Source: an uncultured Collinsella sp. (GTDB lineage: Bacteria; Actinomycetota; Coriobacteriia; Coriobacteriales; Coriobacteriaceae). Taken from it: 64,000 nt of DNA. The stretch's first letter is position 1. Each line of letters starts with the position of its first letter. Below are positions 33,030-40,521 of this stretch, piece after piece. The translations under genes were made by a program, and so were the position numbers. Under the pieces are notes generated by a model that saw nothing but the letters and a program-made list of their open reading frames with translations, was not told where the DNA came from and ran no database searches. The stretch lies in the NCBI GenBank assembly GCA_900542635.1, contig UQOJ01000004.1, positions 1-64,000 of the forward strand. Direction: 5' to 3'.

Positions 33030-34714
33030 TTGTACCCGTTAAGTTTACCTACGCCTCGCGCGACCTGTGGTTCGACCCGCAGGATCTGGATATCCTCGAG
33101 GCCGATTATGCCATTTGTTCCACCGAGCGCGGAACCGAGATCGGCCTGGTCACGGCCGATCCCTTCGAGGTGCCGCAAGACGAGATCGGTCAGCCGCTCA
33201 AGCCCGTGCTGCGCGTGGCGAGCGACATCGACCTGCAGCTTGCGGACGACCTAGCCATCCAGGGCGACGAAGCCATGGTCGACTTCCGCCGTCTGGTCAA
33301 AGAGCTCGACCTCGAGATGAAGCCGGTGGGCGTCGAGTACCTGTTTGGCGGCGAGAAGGCCGTGTTCTACTTTGCGGCCGAGGAGCGCGTCGATTTTCGC
33401 CAGCTCGTCAAGGATCTGTCCTCGACGCTGCACATTCGCGTCGACATGCGCCAGATCGGCGTGCGCGACGAGACCCGCCTGGTGGGTGGCTATGCCCAAT
33501 GCGGGCAGGAGCTCTGCTGCACGCGCTTTGGCGGACAGTTTGAGCCCGTCTCGATTCGCATGGCAAAAGAGCAAGACCTGCCGCTCAATTCCTCCAAGAT
33601 CAGCGGCGTGTGCGGTCGTCTGATGTGCTGCCTGCGCTACGAGTTCGAGGCCTACAAGGACTTTAAGAGCCGTGCGCCCAAAAAGAAGACGCTCATCGAT
33701 ACGCCGCTTGGCAAGGCGCGTATCCAGGAGTATGACACGCCGCGTGAGCAGCTGGTGCTGCGCCTGGAGAACGGCAAAGTCTTTAAGGTCAACCTGGCCG
33801 ATATGACGTGCTCGGAGGGCTGCAAAAAGAAGGCCGCCGAGCAGGGCTGCAACTGCCGCCCCGACTGCGTGACGCGCGACGTGCTCGAGCGCATTGAGTC
33901 GCCCGAGATGCGTCTGGCGCTCATGGAGCTCGATCGCGAAAACGGCGTCGATGTGGGCGATGGCCTGTCGAGTGCCGACCGTCTGGCCGGCACGTCGATG
34001 CCCAAGCGCCGTCGTCGCGATGCTGAATCCGATGCTCGCGCCGGTCAGGGTCAGGGCGAGGGCCGTGGCCGCGGAAAGGGCCGCGGTAAGGCCGAGGCAC
34101 CCGAGGCCGAGGAGGCCGCCGGTGGCCGTCGCCGTCGCAAGCGCGCGGCGTCCGTCGACAATGGCGAGACCGCGGGCAAGAACGCCTCTCGCGAGCGCGA
34201 GGTTCAGCAGCCCCAGCAGCAGAATCGCGGCGGTGGCATGAACCCCACACGTCGCCGCCGCCGTCATCTGTCGAGCGAGGAGCGCGAGGACGCCTTCCGC
34301 GCCGCAGCTGCTCGCGAGGCCGGTGCCGCTTCCAAGGGCGCCTCGGCCTCCGATGCGCCTGTCGACAAGGCTGGCAAGCCGCGTGGCGAGGAGGAGCGCG
34401 CGCCGCGTCCGCGCCGTCGCCATTCCTCGGGCGCGCAACAGAAGCCCTCAGTGCCCTCCGTGGCCGATCAGGTCTCGGATGGCGAGGTCAAGGTCACGCG
34501 CCGTCGTCCCGGGGATGGCGGGGGAGCGGCTGCCAAGGCTTCGCGTGGCGCCGCTCGCGACGAGCGCGAGCCGCGCGAGAATCGCGGTGGCGAGGGCTCG
34601 GCCGACCAGGGTCAAAAGCGCCGTCGCCGTCGTCGTTCCCGCAAGCCGCGCCAGGATGGTGGCGAGGGCTCGACCCCGTCTTCGTCCGCACCACAACCGC
34701 CCGCCGGCGAATAA
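33020..34714 (+). CDS. ricT: RicT/YaaT (PSP1 domain) with a long basic tail
   Basis: Residues 1-275 form the PSP1/RicT domain, with the cysteine clusters GQELCCTRF (about 157-165) and GVCGRLMCCLRYE (about 195-207), plus a later CSEGCKKKAAEQGCNC cluster. In Bacillus, RicT works with RicA and RicF, carrying iron-sulfur clusters, and affects RNase Y-dependent mRNA processing. Residues about 330-564 are an extra Arg/Lys/Gly-rich, probably disordered tail with many RRRR and RGRGKG runs, likely to bind nucleic acid. Bacillus RicT is only about 275 residues. It is coupled to holB by overlap. Confidence 0.9.
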   Translation: MPLVVPVKFTYASRDLWFDPQDLDILEADYAICSTERGTEIGLVTADPFEVPQDEIGQPLKPVLRVASDIDLQLADDLAIQGDEAMVDFRRLVKELDLEMKPVGVEYLFGGEKAVFYFAAEERVDFRQLVKDLSSTLHIRVDMRQIGVRDETRLVGGYAQCGQELCCTRFGGQFEPVSIRMAKEQDLPLNSSKISGVCGRLMCCLRYEFEAYKDFKSRAPKKKTLIDTPLGKARIQEYDTPREQLVLRLENGKVFKVNLADMTCSEGCKKKAAEQGCNCRPDCVTRDVLERIESPEMRLALMELDRENGVDVGDGLSSADRLAGTSMPKRRRRDAESDARAGQGQGEGRGRGKGRGKAEAPEAEEAAGGRRRRKRAASVDNGETAGKNASREREVQQPQQQNRGGGMNPTRRRRRHLSSEEREDAFRAAAAREAGAASKGASASDAPVDKAGKPRGEEERAPRPRRRHSSGAQQKPSVPSVADQVSDGEVKVTRRRPGDGGGAAAKASRGAARDEREPRENRGGEGSADQGQKRRRRRRSRKPRQDGGEGSTPSSSAPQPPAGE

Positions 34715-34777
34715 CGCCCGCGAGCGGATTTAACCCGCCTTGCCCCGAGCGCATCGGGGTATCATAGCGCCGAATCA

Positions 34778-34813
34778 ACAACCCTCCCTGCGATCGAGCG
34801 TAGGGAGGGTTGT
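34778..34813 (+). promoter_or_regulatory. Hairpin covering the comFC ribosome site
   Basis: ACAACCCTCCCT (34778-34789) and AGGGAGGGTTGT (34802-34813) form a perfect 12-bp stem. The right arm contains the only Shine-Dalgarno sequence (GGGAGG) for the TTG start at 34817. The hairpin could therefore limit translation of comFC; without a T tract it is unlikely to be a terminator. Confidence 0.65.
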
Positions 34814-34816
34814 GTC

Positions 34817-35623
34817 TTGAAGAGCCATCTGAACATATTGAGCCGTCTGCAGAGTGCCGGTGCCCTACCGTTTGCGGACGAATTGCTACCGTTTGCCGAG
34901 CGCGCGACGTACGAGGCGCTCGAGGCATTGTCGCCAACACGATGTACCGGCTGCGAGCGCGCCGGTGCGCTTATTTGCCAAGACTGCCTGGCCGCGCTCA
35001 CGCTCATCGACCCACGTCATAGCTGCACCCGATGTGGCGCCCCGTTTGGGGATTTGCTGTGCACTGAGTGTTCGGTCGAGGGCACGTCTTCGGCAATGGC
35101 GGAGGCGCTCGACCGCTGCCTGGCGTGCGCCGTCTATGCGCATCCGCTGCCGCGGATCATTAAAGCGTACAAAGACGCGGGCGAGCGACGCCTGGCGCCG
35201 TATCTGGCAGAGCTGCTATACGACACCGCCTTACATGCCCAGGTCGCGGCACCCGAACGCTACGGCGGTGTGTTGTCCGGCGCCGATGCCGTGGTGTTTG
35301 TGCCCGCGACGGCGGCGGCGTTTCGGCGACGCGGCTTCGATCATATGGAAGCCATCGCGCGCCCATTTTGCGAGCTGTCGGGTGTTCCGCTGCTCGACGC
35401 CCTCGTTAAGTACGGCCATGGCGACCAGCGTGAACTCGGTCGTGAAGAACGCCGTGAACGCGCCCGAGGCATGTACGAGACCGTTGAGGACGTGCGGGGC
35501 CGCCGCCTGCTGCTTATCGACGACGTTATCACCACGGGTGCGACGATGGCAGCGGCTTCGGCGGAACTCAAGCGCGCCGGTGCCGCGGCCGTTGATGGCC
35601 TCGCTATCGCACGCGTCTGGTAG
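34817..35623 (+). CDS. comFC: ComFC-like phosphoribosyltransferase-fold protein
   Basis: The 268-residue ComF-family protein is needed for DNA uptake in competent bacteria, although many non-competent species keep it. Two CxxC pairs (CTGCER...CQDC and CTRCGAPFGDLLCTEC) form the N-terminal zinc module (about 38-80). The C-terminal PRTase domain has FVPATAAAFRRRGFDH and the PRPP loop LLIDDVITTGATM (about 230-242). The start is TTG 34817 with GGGAGG seven bases upstream, inside a hairpin. The next gene begins within 12 bases of its stop. Confidence 0.9.
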   Translation: MKSHLNILSRLQSAGALPFADELLPFAERATYEALEALSPTRCTGCERAGALICQDCLAALTLIDPRHSCTRCGAPFGDLLCTECSVEGTSSAMAEALDRCLACAVYAHPLPRIIKAYKDAGERRLAPYLAELLYDTALHAQVAAPERYGGVLSGADAVVFVPATAAAFRRRGFDHMEAIARPFCELSGVPLLDALVKYGHGDQRELGREERRERARGMYETVEDVRGRRLLLIDDVITTGATMAAASAELKRAGAAAVDGLAIARVW

Positions 35624-35634
35624 GGGTGATTCGT

Positions 35635-36744
35635 GTGGCGGTAAAGATTGAGCGGTGCAACGAGCCGACAGGCGAACAGCTAGCGGCTTCCGCAATCCTA
35701 ACAGGCGCCTCGGCGCTACGCATGATGCGCGCCGAGCGCCGACAGATGGGCTACATCGGCTGGAAGGACCTTGAGCCCGAGGAGGAGTGCCGCGTGCTGT
35801 GTACGTCATCGCCTTCGACCGAGGATATCTATCTTCCCGACCTGGTGCGAATTGGAGCCAAAAGCGGCGAGGTGCAAGAAGATCTGTGCTTGTTGGTGGG
35901 ATCTGCGGCGCAGCGCCGACGCATGCCTGGCGTGGGCTGGTCCGTGTGTTCCGGGTTGCCTGCCGGCTCGATTCTAGAGGTGGAACCGGGGGTGTACAGC
36001 CTATCTCCCGAGGCCCTTTGTGTTGCCGTCGCCCGCGAGGTCGGCTGTATCCAGGCGTTTGCCCTGGCCCAGGAACTGTGTTCCAAGATTTCACTGAGCG
36101 ATCGCGGGAAGTATCTACCTCCCTATACCTCGCCTGTTGCGAATAGACTTGCAAAGGACAAGGACCAACCGGCAGACGTGGGCTACTTTGAAGTCGAGCC
36201 GGTGCTGACGCCCGATCGCCTGGCAGATTACCTTGCGGCATGCAAGGGGAGTGCGGCCAAACAACTGCGGCGGCTGTGTCCCTATCTGTCGGAAAACCTG
36301 CGCTCACCCATGGAGTGCATCATGCTCGCTCTGTTTTCGCTTCCGTTTTCCTATGGCGGATTTGCCTGCGGTCCCTTTAAGACCGACTACAATATCGAGT
36401 TCGATGACCGCGCGCAGGCAATCTCGGGGATGCCGCATGCAGTTTGCGATGCGTATCAGGAAGCAGCCCGGTTTGACCTGGAATACAACGGCGAGCTGGG
36501 CCATTCCTCCCGGAGGGGGCGTATCCATGATGAAAAACGCAACACGGGCTTGATTACTATGGGAATCGAGGTCGCGACGGTCAACAACGAAATGCTCTGC
36601 GACATGGAAGCGATGGAAGCGCTCGCATGGCGCATCCACCAGCGCATGGGTAAGCGATATCAGAATCGCGTAGAGGCGCGTCGAAAGAGGCAAGATACTC
36701 TGCTGAATACGCTTCGAGCGTGCTTTGGGCTCAAGCCGGCGTAA
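35635..36744 (+). CDS. Hypothetical protein with endonuclease-like C-terminal domain
   Basis: No family is certain for this protein of about 370 residues. The C-terminal part (about 220-330) carries spaced acidic and glycine residues: SPMECIM, then FSYGGF, CDAYQ, the block FDLEYNGELGHSS, and IHDEKRNTGL. This pattern (E...D...ExNGxxH...D..RN) recalls Vsr/DUF559-like PD-(D/E)XK nucleases, where the Glu-x-Asn/Asp-Gly-x-x-His segment holds the active site. Nuclease activity is an inference. The start is GTG 35635 (GGGG eight bases upstream) or GTG 35626. It is probably co-transcribed with comFC. Confidence 0.6.
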   Translation: MAVKIERCNEPTGEQLAASAILTGASALRMMRAERRQMGYIGWKDLEPEEECRVLCTSSPSTEDIYLPDLVRIGAKSGEVQEDLCLLVGSAAQRRRMPGVGWSVCSGLPAGSILEVEPGVYSLSPEALCVAVAREVGCIQAFALAQELCSKISLSDRGKYLPPYTSPVANRLAKDKDQPADVGYFEVEPVLTPDRLADYLAACKGSAAKQLRRLCPYLSENLRSPMECIMLALFSLPFSYGGFACGPFKTDYNIEFDDRAQAISGMPHAVCDAYQEAARFDLEYNGELGHSSRRGRIHDEKRNTGLITMGIEVATVNNEMLCDMEAMEALAWRIHQRMGKRYQNRVEARRKRQDTLLNTLRACFGLKPA

Positions 36745-36780
36745 AACTATGGCTTTATAGAGGGGTCTGTTTATATGCCC

Positions 36781-36997
36781 TGTGCAAAAAACGGCAAATA
36801 TGAGTACTGTTACTAGATTAGTGGCAGCAAAAACAAAGAAACTTGGGCCGGAAATCTGGATTCATTGAAGAGATAATAAACGAATGTGGAATATCTTGGC
36901 GCCAAGCAGGCTGTGCGAAACTCAAAAAGGGCTCGTGGGGCGGAAAAACGCTGCTACTAAATTGGTAGCAGTACTCATATTTGCCGTTTTTTGCACA
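36781..36997. mobile_element. MITE-like element with 48-bp terminal inverted repeats
   Basis: The 217-base, AT-rich element begins TGTGCAAAAAACGG and ends with its complement. The 48-base ends (36781-36828 and 36950-36997) match at most positions as inverted repeats. The interior of about 120 bases has no open reading frame of note. It is too small to encode a transposase, so it would need one in trans. No clear target-site duplication is visible. Confidence 0.75.
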
Positions 36998-37000
36998 CGG

Positions 37001-37046
37001 CACCCTGAGGCGGGTGCCCCGGAGCTCCCCGTAGGGGGGCTCCGGG
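37001..37046. repeat. Two adjacent GC hairpins
   Basis: CACCC/GGGTG (37001-37016) is followed by CCCGGAGC-TCCCC-GTA-GGGGG-GCTCCGGG (37018-37046). There is no T tract. They lie between the MITE-like element and the RNA candidate and may end transcription from comFC or be another repeat. Confidence 0.55.
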
Positions 37047-37142
37047 CTTCATGGGGGCACGAATAGTCCGCTCCGACCTGCAAAATCTGTGCTCACGGTG
37101 CGAATGACGCCCCTAACCTTAAACTTTAGCTTGAACTTAGCT

Positions 37143-37472
37143 ATAATGCGCTACGTTCCTGCCAGGCTGTGGTTGCGGACGGACGAAATGTCCATCCTAG
37201 TCCAAGACAGACGCGGTCAAAGGGATCCACGTAAGCGACCGCGTGCGCGCGGCGCGATCATGGCGCGTCCTAGATGTAAGCCGCACCGTCCGTTCTACTA
37301 TCTTTGGGGCAATACCGCCTCGCGGGCGAGCGGGCCAGTCGTGAAGGTGGCTACGGCCTCCCGAGCAAACACCCCGGTGCGCAAGTGTGGGGTCAAATAC
37401 CAGGTCAGCTGGTGGGAACACCCGTTATTCCGCGCAACGCACGGATTGTATACGACACAGAAGGCAGGGTAG
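37143..37472 (+). ncRNA. Large structured RNA candidate (possibly raiA RNA)
   Basis: A TATAAT box (37143-37148) precedes about 320 bases dense in complementary segments and without a coding signature. Closing helix: CTAC-CCTGCC (37151-37163) against GGCAGG-GTAG (37463-37472). Internal hairpins include GGAC-GAAAT-GTCC, GCGGTC...GACCGC, ACCCC...GGGGT and ACCAG-GTCAG-CTGGT. It sits between comFC and hpf (raiA), the gene pair known to neighbour the raiA noncoding RNA in Firmicutes and Actinobacteria. The fold is seen by eye; the family name is an inference from context. Its 3' strand also covers a ribosome site of the next gene. Confidence 0.55.
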
Positions 37473-37477
37473 TGGAC

Positions 37478-38488
37478 ATGGTGAGGGGCAGCTTGATGCA
37501 CGCGGCTCGGTTAGGTGCTGGGACCGCGGCGGTCATTGCCGTATTGGGCTTGAGCGGATGCGCGTTCAATCCACTGTCCACGTTCACGACACCCACGATT
37601 GACCAGATCGAGCGCGAGACCGTTACCCCTACGGTGTCGGACGATGCCCTGGTCACTCCCGGTACCCTGACGGTTGCCCTCGATACCTCCGATGCTCCGC
37701 AGGCCATGCAGGGCGCCGATGGTAACCTCACGGGCTACGCGGTCGACGCTGCCCGCGCCCTTGCAAGTCGCATGGGCCTCAAGGTTGCCTTCGTCGATGC
37801 GTCTTCTGCCGATTCTGCGCTTGGCGACAAAAAGGCCGACATCTTCATTGGCGACATCAATTCCACGGATGGTGACATCAGCACGCTTGGTACTTGCCTG
37901 TACGACGCTGCGGCAGTGTTCGGAAAGACGAGCGACGGCGAGTCGCTGAGCGTTTCCACCGAAACGCTTAACGCCGCTACCCTGGGCGTTCAGACCTCTT
38001 CGGCCTCGCAGGAAGCGCTCGCCAAGCAGAGCATCACGGCCAACCAAAAGACCTTCTCCAACATCAACGAGTGCTTTGAGGCGCTCGAGTCCGGCGAGAT
38101 CGACTACGTGATTTGCGATTCCACGGCCGGCGGCTACCTTGCGCGCCTGATGAGCCAGATCTCTTACGTCGGCGCGCTCGAGACACCCTCGACGCTCGGC
38201 GTCGCGGGCCTCGCGGCCAACGATGAGCTATGCCGTGCCGTGAGCGATGCCCTCGACGGTATCACGGTCGATGGCACGCTCGAGGCGGTCCACTCCGTCT
38301 GGTACGGTACGATGCCCTATGACCTCACCACCAAGACGGTCTCGGGCGCCGACGTGCAGTCGACCGACACCGGATCCAGCGAGTCCGCATCCTCCGATTC
38401 GAGCGGCGAGGGTGCAAACTCCGAGGACAAATCGTCCAGCCAGGAAGCCACCATCACCGACGACGACATTAACAAACTCAATAGCTAG
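37478..38488 (+). CDS. Solute-binding lipoprotein (family 3, amino-acid type)
   Basis: This protein of about 336 residues has a lipoprotein signal peptide with lipobox LGLSGC (cleavage before about Cys28), so it is anchored outside the membrane. The rest has the two-lobe periplasmic-binding fold of amino-acid ABC transporters: GTLTVALDTSDAP, LTGYAVDAARALA, KADIFIGDI, and ICDSTAGGYLA. No permease or ATPase is nearby. A Ser/Asp-rich tail ends the protein. Starts: ATG 37478 (GCAGGG upstream) or ATG 37496 (GAGGGG seven bases upstream). The structured leader suggests post-transcriptional control. Confidence 0.85.
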   Translation: MVRGSLMHAARLGAGTAAVIAVLGLSGCAFNPLSTFTTPTIDQIERETVTPTVSDDALVTPGTLTVALDTSDAPQAMQGADGNLTGYAVDAARALASRMGLKVAFVDASSADSALGDKKADIFIGDINSTDGDISTLGTCLYDAAAVFGKTSDGESLSVSTETLNAATLGVQTSSASQEALAKQSITANQKTFSNINECFEALESGEIDYVICDSTAGGYLARLMSQISYVGALETPSTLGVAGLAANDELCRAVSDALDGITVDGTLEAVHSVWYGTMPYDLTTKTVSGADVQSTDTGSSESASSDSSGEGANSEDKSSSQEATITDDDINKLNS

Positions 38489-38554
38489 TTATTGCTAGGG
38501 GTGTTGTCTCCTATACGTTGGAAAGGACACCTCTTCACGGTTTCAACACGCACT

Positions 38555-38588
38555 GCCGGGCTTTCCCAACAGGAGAGCCCGGCTTTTT
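38555..38588 (+). terminator. Terminator after the lipoprotein gene
   Basis: GCCGGGCT pairs with AGCCCGGC and is followed by T5. Confidence 0.88.
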
Positions 38589-38805
38589 CGTTTCCGTAAA
38601 ACCAGCAGGTCAAAGACATTTTTTAAGTACCAAACCAAAGTCGCCGTTGCTCTCTCATAGCGCACTTTGCCACGGAAAAGTGCGAGACTTCGGTATGCGG
38701 TATCAAGCAGTCGTTATTCGGGTCTTTGGGAATTCGGGTGATTAAATGCACGGCAATGGGTACATAGCCAGTACAGTAAGTCCCCGAGGCAGATTGGAGC
38801 CACGT
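38589..38805 (+). promoter_or_regulatory. Upstream region of hpf
   Basis: No gene is seen. An 8-bp perfect hairpin (CGCACTTT, 38661-38668, with AAAGTGCG, 38677-38684) lies in the middle and has no T tract. I could not identify a convincing -35/-10 pair. TTGGAG (38793-38798) is the hpf ribosome site. Confidence 0.4.
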
Positions 38806-39390
38806 ATGGATATCAAGGTTTCTGGACGCAAGACGACGGTAACCGATGCTCTGCGTGCGCATGTGGATGAGAAGATCGGCGAGGCGCTCAAGGTTTTCGA
38901 TATCGAGCCCATGACAGTCGACGTCGTGCTTCGTTATGAGAAGAACCCCTCGAACCCCAACCCGGCAATCGTCGAGGTCACGGTTCGTGTCCGCGGTTCT
39001 GTGATTCGCGTTGCCGAGCACGGCGCAGATATGTATGCCGCCATCGATCTCTCCGCCGATAAGGTCACCCGCCAGCTGCGCAAGTTCAAGACCAAGGTCG
39101 TGGATAACCGCCAGGGTGGTGCCAGCGCCGCGGATGTTGCGCCGGTCGAGCGCGTCGAGGATCTGGCCGACCTGCTGCTGCCCGAGGAAGAGGACGATCT
39201 GCTCGTCCGCGAGAAGGTTATCGACGTCACCCCGATGACCGAGGAGCAGGCGCTGGTGCAGACCGATCTGCTGGGCCACGACTTCTACGTGTTCGAGAAC
39301 GCGACGACCGGTCTCATCAATGTGGTGTATCACCGTAAGAATGGTGGATATGGCATCATCAAGCCCCGCATCGAAACACTTGACGAGTAA
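38806..39390 (+). CDS. hpf: Ribosome hibernation promoting factor, long form (RaiA/HPF)
   Basis: The 194-residue protein binds idle 70S ribosomes and promotes 100S dimers. The N-terminal S30AE domain (1-105) begins MDIKVSGRKTTVTDALRAHV and holds DLSADKVTRQLRK. A linker leads to the C-terminal dimerisation domain (about 140-194) with DFYVFENATTG and VVYHRKNGGYGII, so it is the long form typical of Gram-positives. The start ATG has TTGGAG upstream; the longer frame to 38746 lacks a ribosome site. It is followed by a strong terminator. Confidence 0.95.
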   Translation: MDIKVSGRKTTVTDALRAHVDEKIGEALKVFDIEPMTVDVVLRYEKNPSNPNPAIVEVTVRVRGSVIRVAEHGADMYAAIDLSADKVTRQLRKFKTKVVDNRQGGASAADVAPVERVEDLADLLLPEEEDDLLVREKVIDVTPMTEEQALVQTDLLGHDFYVFENATTGLINVVYHRKNGGYGIIKPRIETLDE

Positions 39391-39419
39391 AATACGTTAA
39401 CTCGCATGAGTTAACGGTT

Positions 39420-39451
39420 GGCGGCCATCCCATGCGGGTGGCCGCCTTTTT
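39420..39451 (+). terminator. Terminator after hpf
   Basis: GGCGGCCA pairs with TGGCCGCC, followed by T5. A separate 20-base palindrome of type GTTAACTC...GAGTTAAC sits just before it. Confidence 0.9.
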
Positions 39452-39469
39452 ACGTAAGGAGTCGCTTTG

Positions 39470-40423
39470 ATGGACAAGGCCGCATCCGCCGGTCATTCGA
39501 ACCGTTGCCGCATCGTCGTCGATACCTGCTGCGACTTTAGCCCCGAGGTCGCCGCGAACCTCGATGTCGATATCCTGGGTTTCCCTTTCATTATCGATGG
39601 CGAGGAGCGCACAGACGACATCTGGTCGAGCATGAGCCCTAAGGAGTTCTACGACCGCATGCGCGCCGGTGCCCGCGTGTCCACCTCGGCTGTGTCGCTC
39701 GGTCGCTATATCGAGTTTTTTACCGAGTGCGCCAAAGAGGGCACGCCCACGGTCTACCTGTGCTTTACCTCGGCGCTGTCGTCGAGCTACAACTCCGCGT
39801 GCCAGGCGGCAGATGCCGTGCACGCCGAGTATCCCAACTTTGAGCTCTACGTGGTCGACAACGCTCTGCCCTGCGCGACCGGTGCGCTCTTGGCGCTCGA
39901 GGCCGTGCGCCAGCGTTCGGCGGGACTGACCGCCAAGCAGTTGGTCGATTGGGCAAACGAGGCAAAGACCTACGTCCACGGCTACTTTACGCTCGAGAGC
40001 TTCGATGCGCTGGCTGCCGGCGGCCGCATTCCGCCCGCGGCGGCGCAGCTCACGGCAAAGCTCGATGTCAAGCCCGAGCTCTCCTACGACCTGGCCGGCT
40101 CGCTGTCGCTGATCGGCGTCAACCGCGGCCGCAAGAAGGCGCTCAAGTCCATCCTCAAGTCGTTCCGCGAGAACTACGTGCCCGATCGCACCATGCCCAT
40201 CGCCATTATGACTGCCGATGCCGAGAAGGACGGCGACTGGCTCGAAGCCGCCATCCGCAAGGAGGAGGGCTGCACCGACGTCACGATCATTCGCAGCTCC
40301 GTGGGCCCCACCATCGGCTCACATGTGGGCCCCGGCATGGTGGCCTGCGCGTTTTGGGGTAAGAACCGCGCCGACAAGGCATCGCTTTCCGACCGCATCG
40401 CCCGCCGCGTGCGCGGCCAGTAG
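39470..40423 (+). CDS. DegV-family fatty-acid-binding protein
   Basis: The 317-residue DegV protein has an N-terminal VDTCCDFSPE block, the lipid-contacting serine in VSTSAVS, CFTSALSSSYNSA, and the C-terminal domain with AGGRIPP and SVGPTIGSHVGPG. In FakB-type members this fold holds a fatty acid for phosphorylation by the FakA kinase; FakA is not in the window. ATG 39470 with AAGGAG eight bases upstream is preferred over TTG 39467. Confidence 0.92.
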   Translation: MDKAASAGHSNRCRIVVDTCCDFSPEVAANLDVDILGFPFIIDGEERTDDIWSSMSPKEFYDRMRAGARVSTSAVSLGRYIEFFTECAKEGTPTVYLCFTSALSSSYNSACQAADAVHAEYPNFELYVVDNALPCATGALLALEAVRQRSAGLTAKQLVDWANEAKTYVHGYFTLESFDALAAGGRIPPAAAQLTAKLDVKPELSYDLAGSLSLIGVNRGRKKALKSILKSFRENYVPDRTMPIAIMTADAEKDGDWLEAAIRKEEGCTDVTIIRSSVGPTIGSHVGPGMVACAFWGKNRADKASLSDRIARRVRGQ

Positions 40424-40521
40424 GCAAGCGCTGCATCCGTAATCGCCCTCGACTCACAGCCCAAACGCTGGCACCGAGTATTCAACCTGGTAACAACACC
40501 CAACCCAAAAGGAAAGGTTTC

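Noticed and set aside
33251..34438. 395-residue minus-strand open frame opposite ricT
   Set aside because: Ala/Leu/Arg low-complexity translation, while ricT shows its conserved cysteine clusters in the opposite frame.
37400..37430. ACCAGGTCAG word resembling the SRP RNA helix 8 region
   Set aside because: The following GGAAGGAAGCAGC-type loop of SRP RNA is absent, and the surrounding fold is different and larger.
37304..37477. 58-codon in-frame extension upstream of the lipoprotein gene
   Set aside because: It would place the signal peptide internally, and the same bases form the structured RNA candidate.
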